NCBI RefSeq assembly: GCF_000151315.2
Contig: NW_011887295.1
Span: 1,261,607-1,325,606, forward strand
Length of the DNA stretch: 64,000 nucleotides
DNA from: Capsaspora owczarzaki ATCC 30864
Taxonomy: Eukaryota; Opisthokonta; Filasterea
Direction of reading: 5' to 3'
Shown here: one piece after another, positions 11,097 through 22,907 of the stretch
Layout: every line of letters starts with the position of its first letter
How positions within the stretch are numbered: the stretch's first letter is position 1
Made by a program: the position numbers and the translations under genes
Notes under the pieces: generated by a model
The model's input: only the letters and a program-made list of their open reading frames with translations
Told to the model about the DNA's origin: nothing
The model's database searches: none

Positions 11097-12569
11097 ATGA
11101 CGGAAGTGTTTAAAGCATTGCGAGATGGCAAAGAAGCCGACGCGCTCAAGCTCATCACAAAACTGGCGTCCAAGAAGAAGACGCTGACTTTTGCTGACGA
11201 CCACGGCTGGACGGTAACGCTCTTCACTCCCCTCCCCTCCTCCTCCTCCTCCTCCTCCTCGACATCATCATCATCATCATTGCGCTCTGCATCTGCAGTT
11301 CGGTTGTAGCGCCAAGAACCGTTGTCTGAGAGTTCCAGCGCGACTGAGTGTGTGTCAGGTCGACCAGATTGTGTGTGCCGTTGAGGGCTTGCTCTGCCGC
11401 TGCTCACCGCAAATGCCTCCTCACCCCCCCCCCAATCTTCCCCCAACCTCCCGTCGTTGTTCGTCCATGTGCCAGACCTGAAGTCACATGGCTGGCATGG
11501 GACCTTTGCAATGGCAACAAGCGCCGAACTTGTTTATCTTTTTTTTTTTTTTTTTTTTTTGCTGACGTGAGAGCAGCGCCGAATGCTGTCGCTATGGTCG
11601 AGCTCTGCACTGCCATCTTCGTAGCGTGTGTTGTATTTGTTTCATCAAGTACGCAGCGTTGGAAGGAGCTATCTCGGTTTGTCTGTGTCTGGCTGTGTGG
11701 AACGAAGCGCCTTCTTGCTTCTTGTGTCGAATGCGCAGAACGCAACCAGCTGCTTTGGCGAGTCGCTCTCTCCGCCTTCGACATCAACAAGACAGAGGGC
11801 AAGGGAACGACAGTGAGACAAGTGGCTGGGTGCTGGATCGAACTCGAGACAATCTGAACACAAATCAGGCCAAAAAAAAAACAAACAAAAGGGTCGCGTC
11901 AATGCAAAACCCATACAAAAAGCCCAAACTTGTACACAAAGCAGGTGCGCTGTTCCGAGTGCACTTTCATTGCAGCCATCGTCAAAAGGTGCACATCATT
12001 GATTGACAATGTCGAGGAATCTGTTATGATCAGAGATCCTTCCACGAAGATACGAGTAATGGGTTGATGATGAGAGTGATGATAGGGAAACAAGAGACTT
12101 CACTTATACAAAGCGACGAGTGAACACACTCCAAATACAGATACACATCAATCCATAACAGAATCCCACACATACACACACATTCAATTACACACCTCCT
12201 TGGGCCCCCAAACCTCGCCACTCCGTCTGTGTGTGTGTTGCCGATCTCCTTCGTTGCTCACCTGAATCATCCCTGCATTCAATATCACAGCCATTGCACT
12301 TTGCAGCAAACTCGGGCTTTGGCGAGATTGTCACTTTGCTATCGAAAAACGGCGCGTCGGTTCAGGCCAAAAACAACCAAGGGCAAACGCCCCTCATGCT
12401 GGCCGCGGCCAAGGGCCACATCGATGTTTGCAGAAAGCTCGTTGAGGCTGGCAGCGAGCTGCTCGTCACAGACAACAACGGCTGGTCTCCGAAAGTCACC
12501 GCTTCCAAATTTGACCACAAGGCAATCGTGACCTTCCTCGAAGGCGAGGAACGATTCGCAGAGCGCTAA
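11097..12569 (+). CDS. Small ankyrin-repeat protein
   Basis: Two exons, 11097-11213 and 12291-12569 (phase 0), give 131 aa. The exon junction restores a consensus ankyrin repeat: exon 1 ends DDHGWT and exon 2 starts PLHFAANSGFGEIVTLL. A second repeat follows (NNQGQTPLMLAAAKGHIDVC), then a third, weaker one (DNNGWSPKVTASKFDHKAIV). About three repeats fill the protein, so it is probably a soluble binding protein. The partner is unknown. The start is the first ATG in frame; the preceding sequence is Pro-rich and lacks an ATG. The 1077-nt intron is large for this window and contains T tracts. Confidence 0.75.
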
Positions 12570-12767
12570 TGCTCGAGCAGTGTGTAGTGTCCGTTTGGTG
12601 AAGCGTCATGCCTGTTTGGCTGATGCTTGAGCACACAGGACGATGAATGACCAGAGTTTCGGCTCTAGTTTGTGCGGTTTGGTTTTTGTTTTTCTCTGTT
12701 CTCGTTCTTTGATTGTACCTGTATCTATAGATGTGTGTGACTGGCTTCCTCATCGATTATGCTCGAG

Positions 12768-12805
<38 letters not shown>

Positions 12806-13317
12806 GTCTTGCGCTTCGATTTCGCTTTCTCACTTCAACTGTGAAATGCATCATGTTTTGTCTTGATCATTCCGTCATTAATTTTCACACACACACACAC
12901 ACACACACACACCTTCGCGCCTCCTCCCTGCCAACACTATCAAATGGCTCTTTGTTTCACTCATCAGTGGCATTCGCCCGCTTGGCTTATCGCTTACCAA
13001 TCCGTTGGAACAGCAGCTGTTACGAACTGACCTGAAATTCAACATGCAGCCGTACTTGTCCAGCTCTTCCCTTGATCCTAGCAATACAGTATCTGCCAGA
13101 TTGTACAGGTACTCGTATTGTTGGAGAAGGGGGGGGGGCTCCTCGTGTGGCTGGCTGCACTTTTCGAGCCTTTCCGAATTTGACATTATTGTTTGGGTTT
13201 TGAAACACGACAATCACTTGCATTGGATCGTTTTCATACATGCATGCTCTCCACCCTTTTGCTTGACATACGCCGCAACCTCACTCGTATAATTATTCTT
13301 TCTTGCTTTTTTGAACA
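12570..13317. other. Intergenic DNA with TG/CA microsatellites
   Basis: No gene is seen. There is a (TG)n run at about 12771-12801 and a (CA)n run at about 12885-12912. The rest is the 3' flank of the ankyrin gene and the presumed promoter of the RanGAP gene. Confidence 0.6.
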
Positions 13318-15568
13318 ATGACCCAGACTGGACTTGTGACACTGAGCTTTGAGGGCCAGCAACGCAAGCTGACCACCGCCGCGGACGCCGAGGTCGTTGT
13401 GAGCCAGCTCAACGCGACGCCCGGCCTCCAGCACCTGACGCTCAGCGGCAACACGTTCGGCGTCGAGGCCTGCGTTGCCATCTGCAGTGCCCTTGCCCCG
13501 CACGCTGCGACGCTCGAAGTGGTCAACTTTAGCGACATTTTCACGTCGCGGCTCCACTCTGAAATCCGCGACGCCGTTGTAAGGAGGTTGCTCCTGTTCC
13601 TCCTTCTTGTCTCGCTCGTTGGTGCTTGCTTGGTCGTTTTGGGTGTGGGTGTATGTGTGTGTGGTGGTGCTCGCTCGCGAGTGGTGGCGTCTCCTTCGAA
13701 AGCAAAAGGGCGCCATGAGGTTCCATTCAGTTCCATCGGCTCACTTGCAGGAGGACCGAGTCAGTGGCGCTCCGCCAAAGCGTGCGAGGGAGTGCCAGCG
13801 ACGCCTTGCATCTTGTTGAAGCGCCGCGTCGTGGCGAAGGCGCAACGCAAGGACGAAAGCGGAGGAGCGGATAACGGAACCAAACGGTTTTTTCTTTCTT
13901 TTTTTTCTTTTCTTTTTTTATTCTTTCAAGCATGGTACCCCGCTCACAGTCAGTGTGTCGACAGGGAGGCAAGTGCTCATGCAATGGAGGGGGGGAGTGA
14001 TGAAATGCAAGGCGATGCAGCTGAAAGCGAGCAAAAGCGTCGCCAACGCAAACGATGAAATCAACAAACCAAAAACCAAAAAAAAAAAAAAAAAAAAAAA
14101 AAAAAACGAAACCGTTTCAAAATCCTTTTTTTTTTTTTTTTTTTCAGTCTGTTTTGTATTTTACGATTTTCAGTGCTTTTGACTCTTGTTTTATTGTCGA
14201 CCGCTCACAAACACCAAAAAAACTCTTTGTTCATTTCAATGCCGTGACAAAAACAACCTGACAGACCGCGTTCAGTGCAGCGCTCGTCAACATGCCCAAG
14301 CTGCGTGAAATCAACTTTTCGGACAACGCTTTTGGTCCCATTGGAGCAGAGCGCCTTTCGCCGCTCATTGCTGGCAACCGCAACCTCGAGGTCATTCGTG
14401 TCAACAACAATGGCCTCGGTAGCATTGGCGGCACCATTGTTGCGAAGGCTCTCTGCGAGCTTGCCAACAGCGACCAACCCGTCCGGTAACGCATGCAGAC
14501 ACTTTTGCTGTGCACATTTTGCTCCGAGCTCAGCTCACGTATCGTATCTCTTTTGTCTAATACGCCGTTGCTTTCTGTAGCCTGCACACGTTCGTCGCCG
14601 GTCGCAACCGCCTCGAGAACAAGGGCGCGACCGCGCTCGCCCACGCCTTCACCCAGCTGAAGACGCTGCGCTTGATTGCCATGCCCCAGAACGGCATCCA
14701 CTACATTGGTATTGGCAAGCTGGCCGAGGCGTTCGTGTCAAACCCTGGTCTCCAGGTGATTGACTTGAACGACAACACCTTCACCTCGAAGGGCGGCAAG
14801 AACATGGCCAAGGCCATTGCCTCGCTCAAGACGCTCAAGCGCATCAACTTTGGCGACTGTCTCGCCCGCAAGGCCGGTGGCAAGGCTCTTATTGAGGCTC
14901 TGACCGGTGGCCACGAGTTGCTCGAGGTGCGTGATTCAATGTTTTGATTTTGGATTTTCGTGTTTGGACTGCCAACTCACTAGGTTTGCTTGTCGTATTT
15001 GTCGTATTGGTGTTTCCCCCCCCCCCTCCTCACTTGACAGGACTTGGATTTGTCGTACAACGAACTCAAGCCTGCCAACGCCGAGCAGCTGATTGAGGCG
15101 CTCAAGACTTTGACTGGTCTGAAGCAAATCAACGTGCTCGGAAACGAGATGAGCAATAAGGGGTATGTGATCATGCCCAGTGCAAACGCCAATTGTTGAA
15201 TGGTCATGATGGGACACATGTGTTGACCTGGTTTTATTGTTGTATTCTTTTTTTTTTTTTTTTTCGTTGTTGTTGTTGTTGTTTCTTCTTGCGTCCCCCA
15301 AAACAGAGTTAAGAAGATTAAGGCCGCCCTCGCCTCGGGAGTGCAGTATACCGCACCGGACGAAGATGATGAGGACGATCAATCGTGCGACGACGACGAT
15401 GACGACGAAGAGGAGGAGGAATCCGAAGCTGAGCCCGAAGAAGAAGAGCAGGAGGAGGAAGAGGCCGCCGAAGAATCTGTCCCCGCATCGGCAGTCAAGC
15501 CATCAGCAACTGCAGAGGTCGAAGTGCTCACCGGCCAAGTTGCTGCCCTGAACGTCTCTGCGCCATGA
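13318..15568 (+). CDS. Ran GTPase-activating protein (RanGAP/Rna1)
   Basis: Five exons (13318-13578, 14265-14485, 14581-14926, 15041-15162, 15307-15568) give 403 aa. The protein is a run of ribonuclease-inhibitor-type LRRs with RanGAP landmarks: [43 protein letters not shown] and FGDCL. It ends in an acidic Asp/Glu stretch (about residues 333-370) and a short tail, as in yeast Rna1 and the catalytic half of animal RanGAP1. It should stimulate GTP hydrolysis by cytoplasmic Ran, releasing export cargo and sustaining the Ran gradient. There is no room for the animal C-terminal SUMO-acceptor domain or a plant WPP domain, so it is probably a free cytosolic form. The exact base of the last acceptor is uncertain by one. 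Confidence 0.93.
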
Positions 15569-15925
15569 TTGCTCGTCTGGCCTTGTTTTGCCTTTTTGTC
15601 GCTTTTGGGAGTTGTGGAACCGGTTGAATTTGGTGTTATTGTTGCATGTTTGCACTGTGGTTGATGAAACAAATGAGAGAAAACCCTTTGATACTTTGTT
15701 CTGTGCTCTTCTCTTCGTTTTGTACTGTAGGGGTTGATTTGGGTGGAAAGCGAGAGGTGATTCGGATGTACTGTACTTGAATCCACCGCTTCACGACACT
15801 CCAAACTCTGTCAGTTTTTTTTTATCCAAGCAACTTAGTCTTTTGTCGTGTGTTTTTGTGTGATTTCGTGTCGGCTCAGACGCGCTCAGCATTTCTTCCA
15901 AACCGCGCACAGACTGAAACGAGTG
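15569..15925. other. Short intergenic region between RanGAP and TBC genes
   Basis: This is the 3' flank of RanGAP and the presumed promoter of the TBC gene. No coding or RNA feature is seen, and no AATAAA was found. Confidence 0.5.
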
Positions 15926-17707
15926 ATGAGCAGTTCCAGTCCGCGGCCGCCGCCACCGTCCAACGGCCTGTCGTCCTCCGGCAGTACGAGCAGCACGAGT
16001 AGCACCGCCAGCAACAGCACCACCACCACCACCACCACCAGCAGCAGCAGCACGCAGGCAGGAGGGCGACCCGTCTCGCTCACGACGCTGCTCGGCTTGT
16101 TCACCCACAACAACAACGCGTCGAACAGCTCGTCCGCCCAGCCGCAGCCAACACCGCCGCACCAGCACGAGCACAGCACGAGCAGCGCCAACAGCGTCAG
16201 CAGCGGCAGCAGCGACTCGGCATCGAACGGCGCAGCAGCAGCAACGGGACACGGCGACGACAACTCGGCACAAGGACGTAGCTCCGGCAACGCCATCCTC
16301 AGCCCTGCCAGCGTCCAGGCCAAGCTCGGCAAAGTCAAGCGCGCATTCAGGTAGTCCGATCTCGCTGGGGCGGTTGGGTCGGCGTGGGTGGGTCGGAAGG
16401 GGGGAGGAGGGGTTGCTGGTCAGCGTCCTCACTGCGACTCGAGACCGTCGAGTACCATTCGCTAGATTCGATCATGAGTTCCATCCTAGCAGTTCTCTCG
16501 GTTTTAACGGTTTATTTTTTATTGGTTTTTTTTTTTTTTGTTTTTGCCCCTCTTTTGTCTCGTTTTGATACCATACCCCCCCCCCCCACTTCGACCAGCC
16601 TTTCCCTTGTCCATTCCTATTCAGACAGTCACACACTCGCTCTTGTTCATCATTTGTAAAGCCGTCTTCTGGTCACTAACCTCAACGACAAACCCTGTTT
16701 GCTGTACATTTTGCACAGCACCCTCGTCAAACGAACCGACTCACCATCCACAAGCCCAACAGGCGCTGCTGCTGCGGCAGGAGACACTCACACGACTGGG
16801 AACAGTCATTCGCCAGTCACGATTCTGCCGAACGGAACGCAAATCACACTCGCGCCGCGACCAGGCAATCTGCCCGTCAAGGACAAGGCTGAGGAAGACC
16901 GGCAGCGACGCCAGTTTGAGGTCATTCTCGACAACGTCAAGCGGAAAGAAGACCAGGAGAACCGCAGGAATGAAAAGAAGGACAAGCAGGTGGGCGATCT
17001 CATCACGCGGTGGACGACCGAAGTGCTGCCAAATTGGAAGCACCAGATGCGCACGTCGCGCAAGGCCGTGGAGGAACTCGTCTGGCACGGCATCCCACCA
17101 AACGTTCGTGGAAAGGTGTGGCTGCTGGCCGCAGGGAACGATCTGCATATTACCCCGGATCTCTACCACATCTTCCTCACCCACGCCAGAAACAAGCTGC
17201 GCGCAACCAACGACGAAGAGGGCGGCTGGGAGGTGAACGAAGATGCCACTGCCGCCGCTGCTGCAGCCACCGCCAACGGCTCGGGCAGCGCCATCTTGCA
17301 CAACAGTCTCAGCCGCGAACAGAGCGTGCACCTGATCTCGCTCGACGTCTCGCGCACCTTTCCACATCTCTGCATTTTTCAAAAAGGTGGTCCATACTAT
17401 GACTCGCTCCGGAGCGTGTTGGAAGCCTACGTGTGCTATCGCCCCGACGTTGGCTACGTTCAGGGCATGTCCTTCCTCGCGTCCATGCTCCTGCTGAACG
17501 TTGACGTGGTGGATGCTTTCATCTGTCTCGCCAATCTTCTCAACCGCCCGGTTCATCTTGGGTTTTACCGCATGGACACGAATGTGGTGAGTGTGTTTGT
17601 TTAGTTGTGTGAGTGTGTGTCGGTGGAGAAGGGGTGGCGAAAGGTGCATGTCGCAGGTTGCGAATCAGACACTGGAGTGTTTTTTCTGTTCTTGTCTTTT
17701 TTTTTTT

Positions 17708-17776
<69 letters not shown>

Positions 17777-18475
17777 TGGTTCTTCCCTGCTCTTCCAACA
17801 TTCACTCATCAATGACACTTTCCGCGACCAACAGATTTATCAATATCTTAATGTTTACCGAGTATTGCTGGAAGAGCATCTTCCGCAGCTTGCTGCCCAT
17901 TTGAATCAACTCGGCCTCAATCCGGACATGTATTTAATTGATTGGTAAGGGTGGGTGCATTTGTTTGGTGGCAGGAGGACGACCACTTGTGACTGCAATT
18001 GGCTGACTTCAAACTCTTCCACTTGCGTCAGGATTCTGACGATTTATAGCAAGGCTCTTCCTTTAGACCTCGCCTCGCGCGTTTGGGATGTGTATATGAT
18101 GCATGGCGACCACTTTTTATTCCGCTGTGCTTTAGGTGAGGCGTTGAGCGTTGGATTTTTTTGTGGTGCTTGTTGCGTTAGCATCTTTGCTTACCGGCTC
18201 TTCTTCTTCTTCTCCCACCAGGCATTTTGAAATTCCTCTCAGATCAGCTTTTGAAGATGCAATTTGGCGACGTGGCCGACTTGCTCATCCATCTTCCTCA
18301 GGACATGGACGTCGATTTATTATTCCGCGACATCATGTCGATTCCGCTCACCAAATCGCGGTTTGACGACTTGCTTTCGAACGACTCGCTCCATGAAGTA
18401 TTCAGCGCCCCTGGTGCTCTCTCTACCCCGAATTCTTTCATGGCTCGGTCCGCGAGCGCTCTTGGAACCGGGTAG
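15926..18475 (+). CDS. TBC domain RabGAP, TBC1D12/14 type
   Basis: Five exons (15926-16350, 16719-17586, 17835-17944, 18032-18135, 18222-18475) give 586 aa. The first ~150 residues are Ser/Thr/Asn-rich and probably disordered. A charged helical stretch precedes the TBC domain (about residues 264-510), which begins [12 protein letters not shown]. Catalytic fingers are intact: the Arg finger in LDVSRTFP (about residue 352) and the Gln finger in GYVQGMSF (about 388). The blocks [20 protein letters not shown] and [20 protein letters not shown] are typical of TBC1D12/14/16. It should accelerate GTP hydrolysis by a Rab. TBC1D14 relatives act on recycling endosomes and autophagy, but the Rab cannot be read from sequence. 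The stop follows GTG at 18473; the phases agree across all exons. Confidence 0.9.
17710..17775 (+). repeat. (GTT)22 microsatellite in a TBC-gene intron
   Basis: An uninterrupted run of about 22 GTT units directly follows a T tract inside the intron between the second and third TBC exons. It forms much of the intron's pyrimidine-rich 3' half. It is the purest trinucleotide run in the window. Confidence 0.9.
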
Positions 18476-18858
18476 TTTTCTTCTTTTTCTTTTTTTTTTC
18501 TTTTCAGCTTTTTTCTATGCGACTGCGACCGCTGCTGCTCAAGCCGTCTCTGTCATTTCGAGACCCGGCTATCTCATACTTTGTCCTCTTGATTTTCTTT
18601 ATCTTCCTAGTCTCACGCTGGTGGCTCCTTTCTCGCATACATTCCACAATACATTGCTTGATTTTTCCCTCTCTCTGTTTTTGATCATTGTCTGATCAGA
18701 TCCTCCAACAGCTCGCTCTCTTTTTGCGATTTGTCATGATCGTGATTTGAAGCTCACGTTTCATGTCCATTGGCGCTCTGATGCATGCCAACTCGAACAA
18801 TAACGCGAACAGCAATGTTGAATGCGTTTCTTATGTGAGAGCAGTCGTTTTTTTCCAA

Positions 18859-18905
<47 letters not shown>

Positions 18906-18976
18906 CCGTTTTTCAACGACAGCGAAAACAAGGTCGAATCTCAAAAATCCCCATCCTAACCGAAGCTGTCCATACA
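18476..18976. other. Intergenic DNA with a ~40-bp T tract
   Basis: No gene is seen. A nearly pure T run of about 40 bases (about 18865-18905) lies some 70 bp upstream of the RGS start codon. It may be a nucleosome-free promoter tract or the polypyrimidine tract of an unseen 5' UTR intron. Confidence 0.55.
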
Positions 18977-21642
18977 ATGACTCGCGACAGTGTTGCAGCG
19001 TCCGCAGAGTTGGACGTGGGCAGCAACACTGGCAGTGGCGGCGGCAGTGGCAGCGGCGGCGGGAGTCTGCTTGACGACCCCGACCTGCAGTTCCTGGTTC
19101 GCAGCATTAGCAGTGGAGTGGATTCGCCGCGAGTCTCGCTGTCAGCTGTCGCTCCTGCACCAGCAACAGCAGCAACAACAACAGCAACATTGTCAGCAGC
19201 ATCAACAAGCACGAGCACTACAGAGCAGGCATTCGGACCAACGACAGCGCCGACGCCCGACCATCGCAATTCACACCAGCAGCAGCAGCAGCGGAATGAC
19301 CTGCATTCATCCAACACCGACACGACTGCAACTGCGAGTACTACTACGACTACTACTGCGACTACCACTACTGATATTGCGACTGGTGGCAGCACGAATC
19401 CAGCTGCTGCCGCAGACCCAGCGAGCGCGACTGGAGTTGTAGGAATCGATTCAAACCGCAAGCCGCTGCTACTCGGCCGGCCAGCTGCTGCCGCGGGCTT
19501 CACGACGTCGTCTCTGCCAGTGTCTGCGACCACAGCGGGCGCACAGGGCCACCAGGCGGCTGGCGAGGGGTTGGTGTTTGGCCCAGCCGTGACGCGCACT
19601 GTGCCAGGCCTCCAACATTCTACCAGCTCGCCTTCCAATGCCAATAGCACTGCGAACGCTGCCAATGCTGGCTTGAGTGCATTGCAGCTCGGTCCGCAGC
19701 AGCAGCAGCAGCTGTTGTTGCGCGCAAGCACCAATCCAAACAGCGAGACGGGCAGCGTGGCGAGCAGCGCGAACAGCAGCACGCTGGACTTGCTCCTCAA
19801 GACCACACCGAGCCAGTGGAGCACGAACAATCTGCTCATCGTTGCAGACGGCAGCAGCGCAGGATCAAGCACGAGCAACCTTCACAGCGTTGTTGTCGAG
19901 CCACCTGTTGCAAGCAATGGAGCGTTGGCAGGCACCAGTCGCACCCAAGTGAACGAGATTGCTTCTTCCAGCTCACCGCTGGCAACAGCATCCAAATCCG
20001 ACATGTCCCTGACCGTTGCTGCCGCGGTGGCAGCTGCGATTGCTGAAGCGGACGACATCACGTCGGACGATGCCGACCACACCACGCCGTGGCTTGGACC
20101 TGGATCCGTGGCCACCATTCCTTCGGCGCCGTCTTCGTCTGGATCCGGGGCGCAAAACACGAGCACCGCGTCGCTCGACTCGCCGCGTAGTCGCACATCC
20201 TCGCTCTCGCCGTCCGCGCAACGTGCGAGCCTGTTTGGCCTTCGCCCATCGTCGCCCGGAGCGGGCCCGGAAAAGCGCTCGACCAAATGGGCAGAGTCGT
20301 TCGACGGACTGCTCACGGATCCCATCGGCCTACAAGAGCTCGTCTTCTTCCTCCAGGGCGAGTACAGCGATGAGAACATTCTCTTCTGGTCCAAGGTTCA
20401 AACATACAAGCTGCTCGAGGGAGCCGAAGTTGCGGAACGGCGAATGGAGCTCGGTCGTCAGATTTACACCGAGTTTGTCTCGCTCAAGTCCGCCCACGTT
20501 ATCAATATCGCCAGTGCCGTGCGGGCTGGCATCGAAGCGGCGCTTGATGATGCACCAGAGTCGCTTTTCGAGGCTGCCGAGCGCTCCGTGTACTCGCTCA
20601 TGAAGCACGATTCCTACACGCGGTTTTTAAAGTCAGAGCATTTCGCTGCCTACTGCCGTCGCGAAGAAGCACTCGTCCAGCGCCTGACGTCCAAGTCGGG
20701 GTCGAGACGCAGCAGCGATGACAGCAACCGCTCGTCGCGAAAGGGAAGCTCCAAGACCAGCTCAATGGTCGGGCTGGACCCAATTCCGTCCGGCGTGGCC
20801 GTCCACCAACGGTTTAGCATGGATGTCGAGGGTATGCGACGCAACAACAGCCTGCCGACCAAGCTGCGGCACAGCGTTATTCAAGTGCACCCCGAGGAGG
20901 ACTTGTCAGGGGAGACCGATTCTGCTGGCGTTGCAGCGCCGTTGGCAGAGTCATCCTCGCGCTCTCGTTTCTTGAATGCATTCCGGCGTCTTAAAAGTGG
21001 ACAGGACAAGGCGGGACTTGCCATGTCTGCTCCAGTGTCTTCCTCGCCGTTGCCCGAAGTGGTGCCAGAAAATGGTCTGGCGAGCGTGAGCGCAAGTGCG
21101 AATCCAGCCACCTCGAGTCGATCCCAGCCGCCTTCTGTCACAGCCACAGCCACAGGTCACAAACCACTCGGTGCAACAAAGAGCGCCTCCGCACTCCCCT
21201 CTCGAGACCATCGCAAACTGGCCAAGACGCAGAGTGCTGTTTTGGCCTCTCATCTGCCGCCTGCCGCCCCGGTCCCTGGCCCAGCCCCTGCCCTTGCCCC
21301 TGCCCATGCTCCAGCTTCGCACACATTTTCGCGGCTTCGACGCTTGATCAGCCGCTCTGCCATAGGAAGCCAATCCTCGCTACAGCACAGCGAGCTTCCC
21401 AAGGCGGTGGAAGAATCGACGTTGGACACCGACGCGGCCGGCTTGGCCAATCGGTTGGCCACGGGATCATCGCCTGACTCGCAGCAACCTTCACCAGTGC
21501 CTGCACGACGAAGTGCGTCGGCCCATAGCGTCAGCGCCGCAACGCCGGGCGGAGACGAGGCGGTTCGCAGCCGAAGTGGCAGTCGCGGGAGCACTGCTAG
21601 CACGCAGCACCCACGCGAGCATGCCGAATTGACCACGCCAGC

Positions 21643-21676
<34 letters not shown>

Positions 21677-22519
21677 GCTGACGGTGCTCTCGGTATTCCT
21701 GGTGCTGAGAAACATTCCCTCGGTCACAAAATTGCGCGCAAACTTTCTTGGCGAAAACATCACGATACGAAATCCCAAGACAGCAGCGGAGAGGTTGGTG
21801 CAGAACGCGGTAGCTTTTCCGGCACGACGACACCGGCGCTTGCAAAAGCAAACGAGTCGATGGTGCACTCCCGCTCTGCAAGGTCGCTCGATCAGTTGTC
21901 GTCGCTCTCGGGCTCGCGCTCGTCGCTGTCGTCCGAATCCAAACCTTCGTTTGTTGGCCAGACGCTTGCAGCTGTCGGCCATGCTCTCCGCAAGCCCCTG
22001 CATTCTCGCAAAGAGCACGGCGGCGGGAGCAAATCCACGCCCGAGTTTAAATCCGACGGTGCACCGGTGCCCAGCGCTGGCCCTGCAGAGATGCCAGATT
22101 TCAGCGAGCTGACGGCTGCTTTGATGACGGGTGCCAAGAACAACTCCTCTTCAACTGTAGCGGCTGAAGCCAAACCAGTCGAGTTCCGTGCGTCCATCTC
22201 TGGCACGGGTGTCGGCTCCCGTCCTCGTGAGTTGGAAGCCAGCTCTAACTCTCACGCTAGCAAGGGCTCTGGCGCTGGCCCGAGCGCAAGCAGTCCAGGA
22301 CTGTCCGAATCGGCCTCAAGTCCGGCCACCGATTCTGCCGACACTGATTCCTCGTCTGTGCGGCATTCCACAACCTCCATTCTCCCTCGTACGCCCGAAA
22401 CCACCACGTCGACCGAGGCGGAAGTGTTTGTCACGGCGGCTCCACAGCCAGAGTCGACTCTGGCCGTGCCGGCTCCGTCAAAACCCCTTCGCGTGACCCT
22501 GAAGCAATCGGAATTGTAG
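18977..22519 (+). CDS. Large RGS-domain protein
   Basis: A single uninterrupted frame of 1180 aa. Residues 1 to ~430 are low-complexity Ser/Thr/Ala/Gln sequence. An RGS domain follows at about 432-568: WAESFDGLLTDPIGLQEL, then FFLQGEYSDENILFWSKVQ and SVYSLMKHDSYTRFLKSEHF. These match the canonical RGS helices, including the E-N-LxFW signature. RGS domains speed GTP hydrolysis by Galpha subunits. The C-terminal ~600 residues are Ser/Pro/Ala-rich with basic patches (for example GHKIARKLSWRKHH) and no recognised domain. The lack of introns in 3.5 kb is unusual beside its intron-rich neighbours. The start is the first ATG after the T tract. Confidence 0.9.
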
Positions 22520-22907
22520 CTGCGCCATTGTGTCTGTGTGTCGGACAGTAGCTTTGCAGGTGTGGAACTCGAGGTTTGTTTGTTCTAGCTGCTTTCTGCA
22601 CCCTTTCTGCGATTGCTCCCCCAAAGTTTTTGTTTGTATTTGTGTTTGTATTTCGCTGTGGTGATTTTTGGTTTGAATTTTTGTTACTCTCTCAGGTTTT
22701 TAACCCTCTACGCTTATATAAAGCTTTTCATCAGTTTGCACGATCCTATGCTTACACGTGGATGAAGAAGGCTTGAAAAAAAATCGGTGAAGCTATATCA
22801 CATCTAAACATTGAATCATAACAACGTGAACTCAAAATACAACCTGAAATCGGGGGGAAAGCAACAAAAAGGATTAACAGAAGAAAAATTTGGAAAGGCG
22901 CAGCTCT
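22520..22907. other. Convergent intergenic region
   Basis: This holds the 3' flanks of the RGS gene (plus) and the 953-aa gene (minus). No coding feature and no clear AATAAA on either strand were seen. Confidence 0.5.

Noticed and set aside
18476-18976. Possible fusion of the TBC gene with the downstream RGS gene through a GGGTAG donor at the TBC stop
   Set aside because: The TBC protein already ends naturally, the RGS frame has its own ATG after a promoter-like T tract, and no bridging exon is evident.
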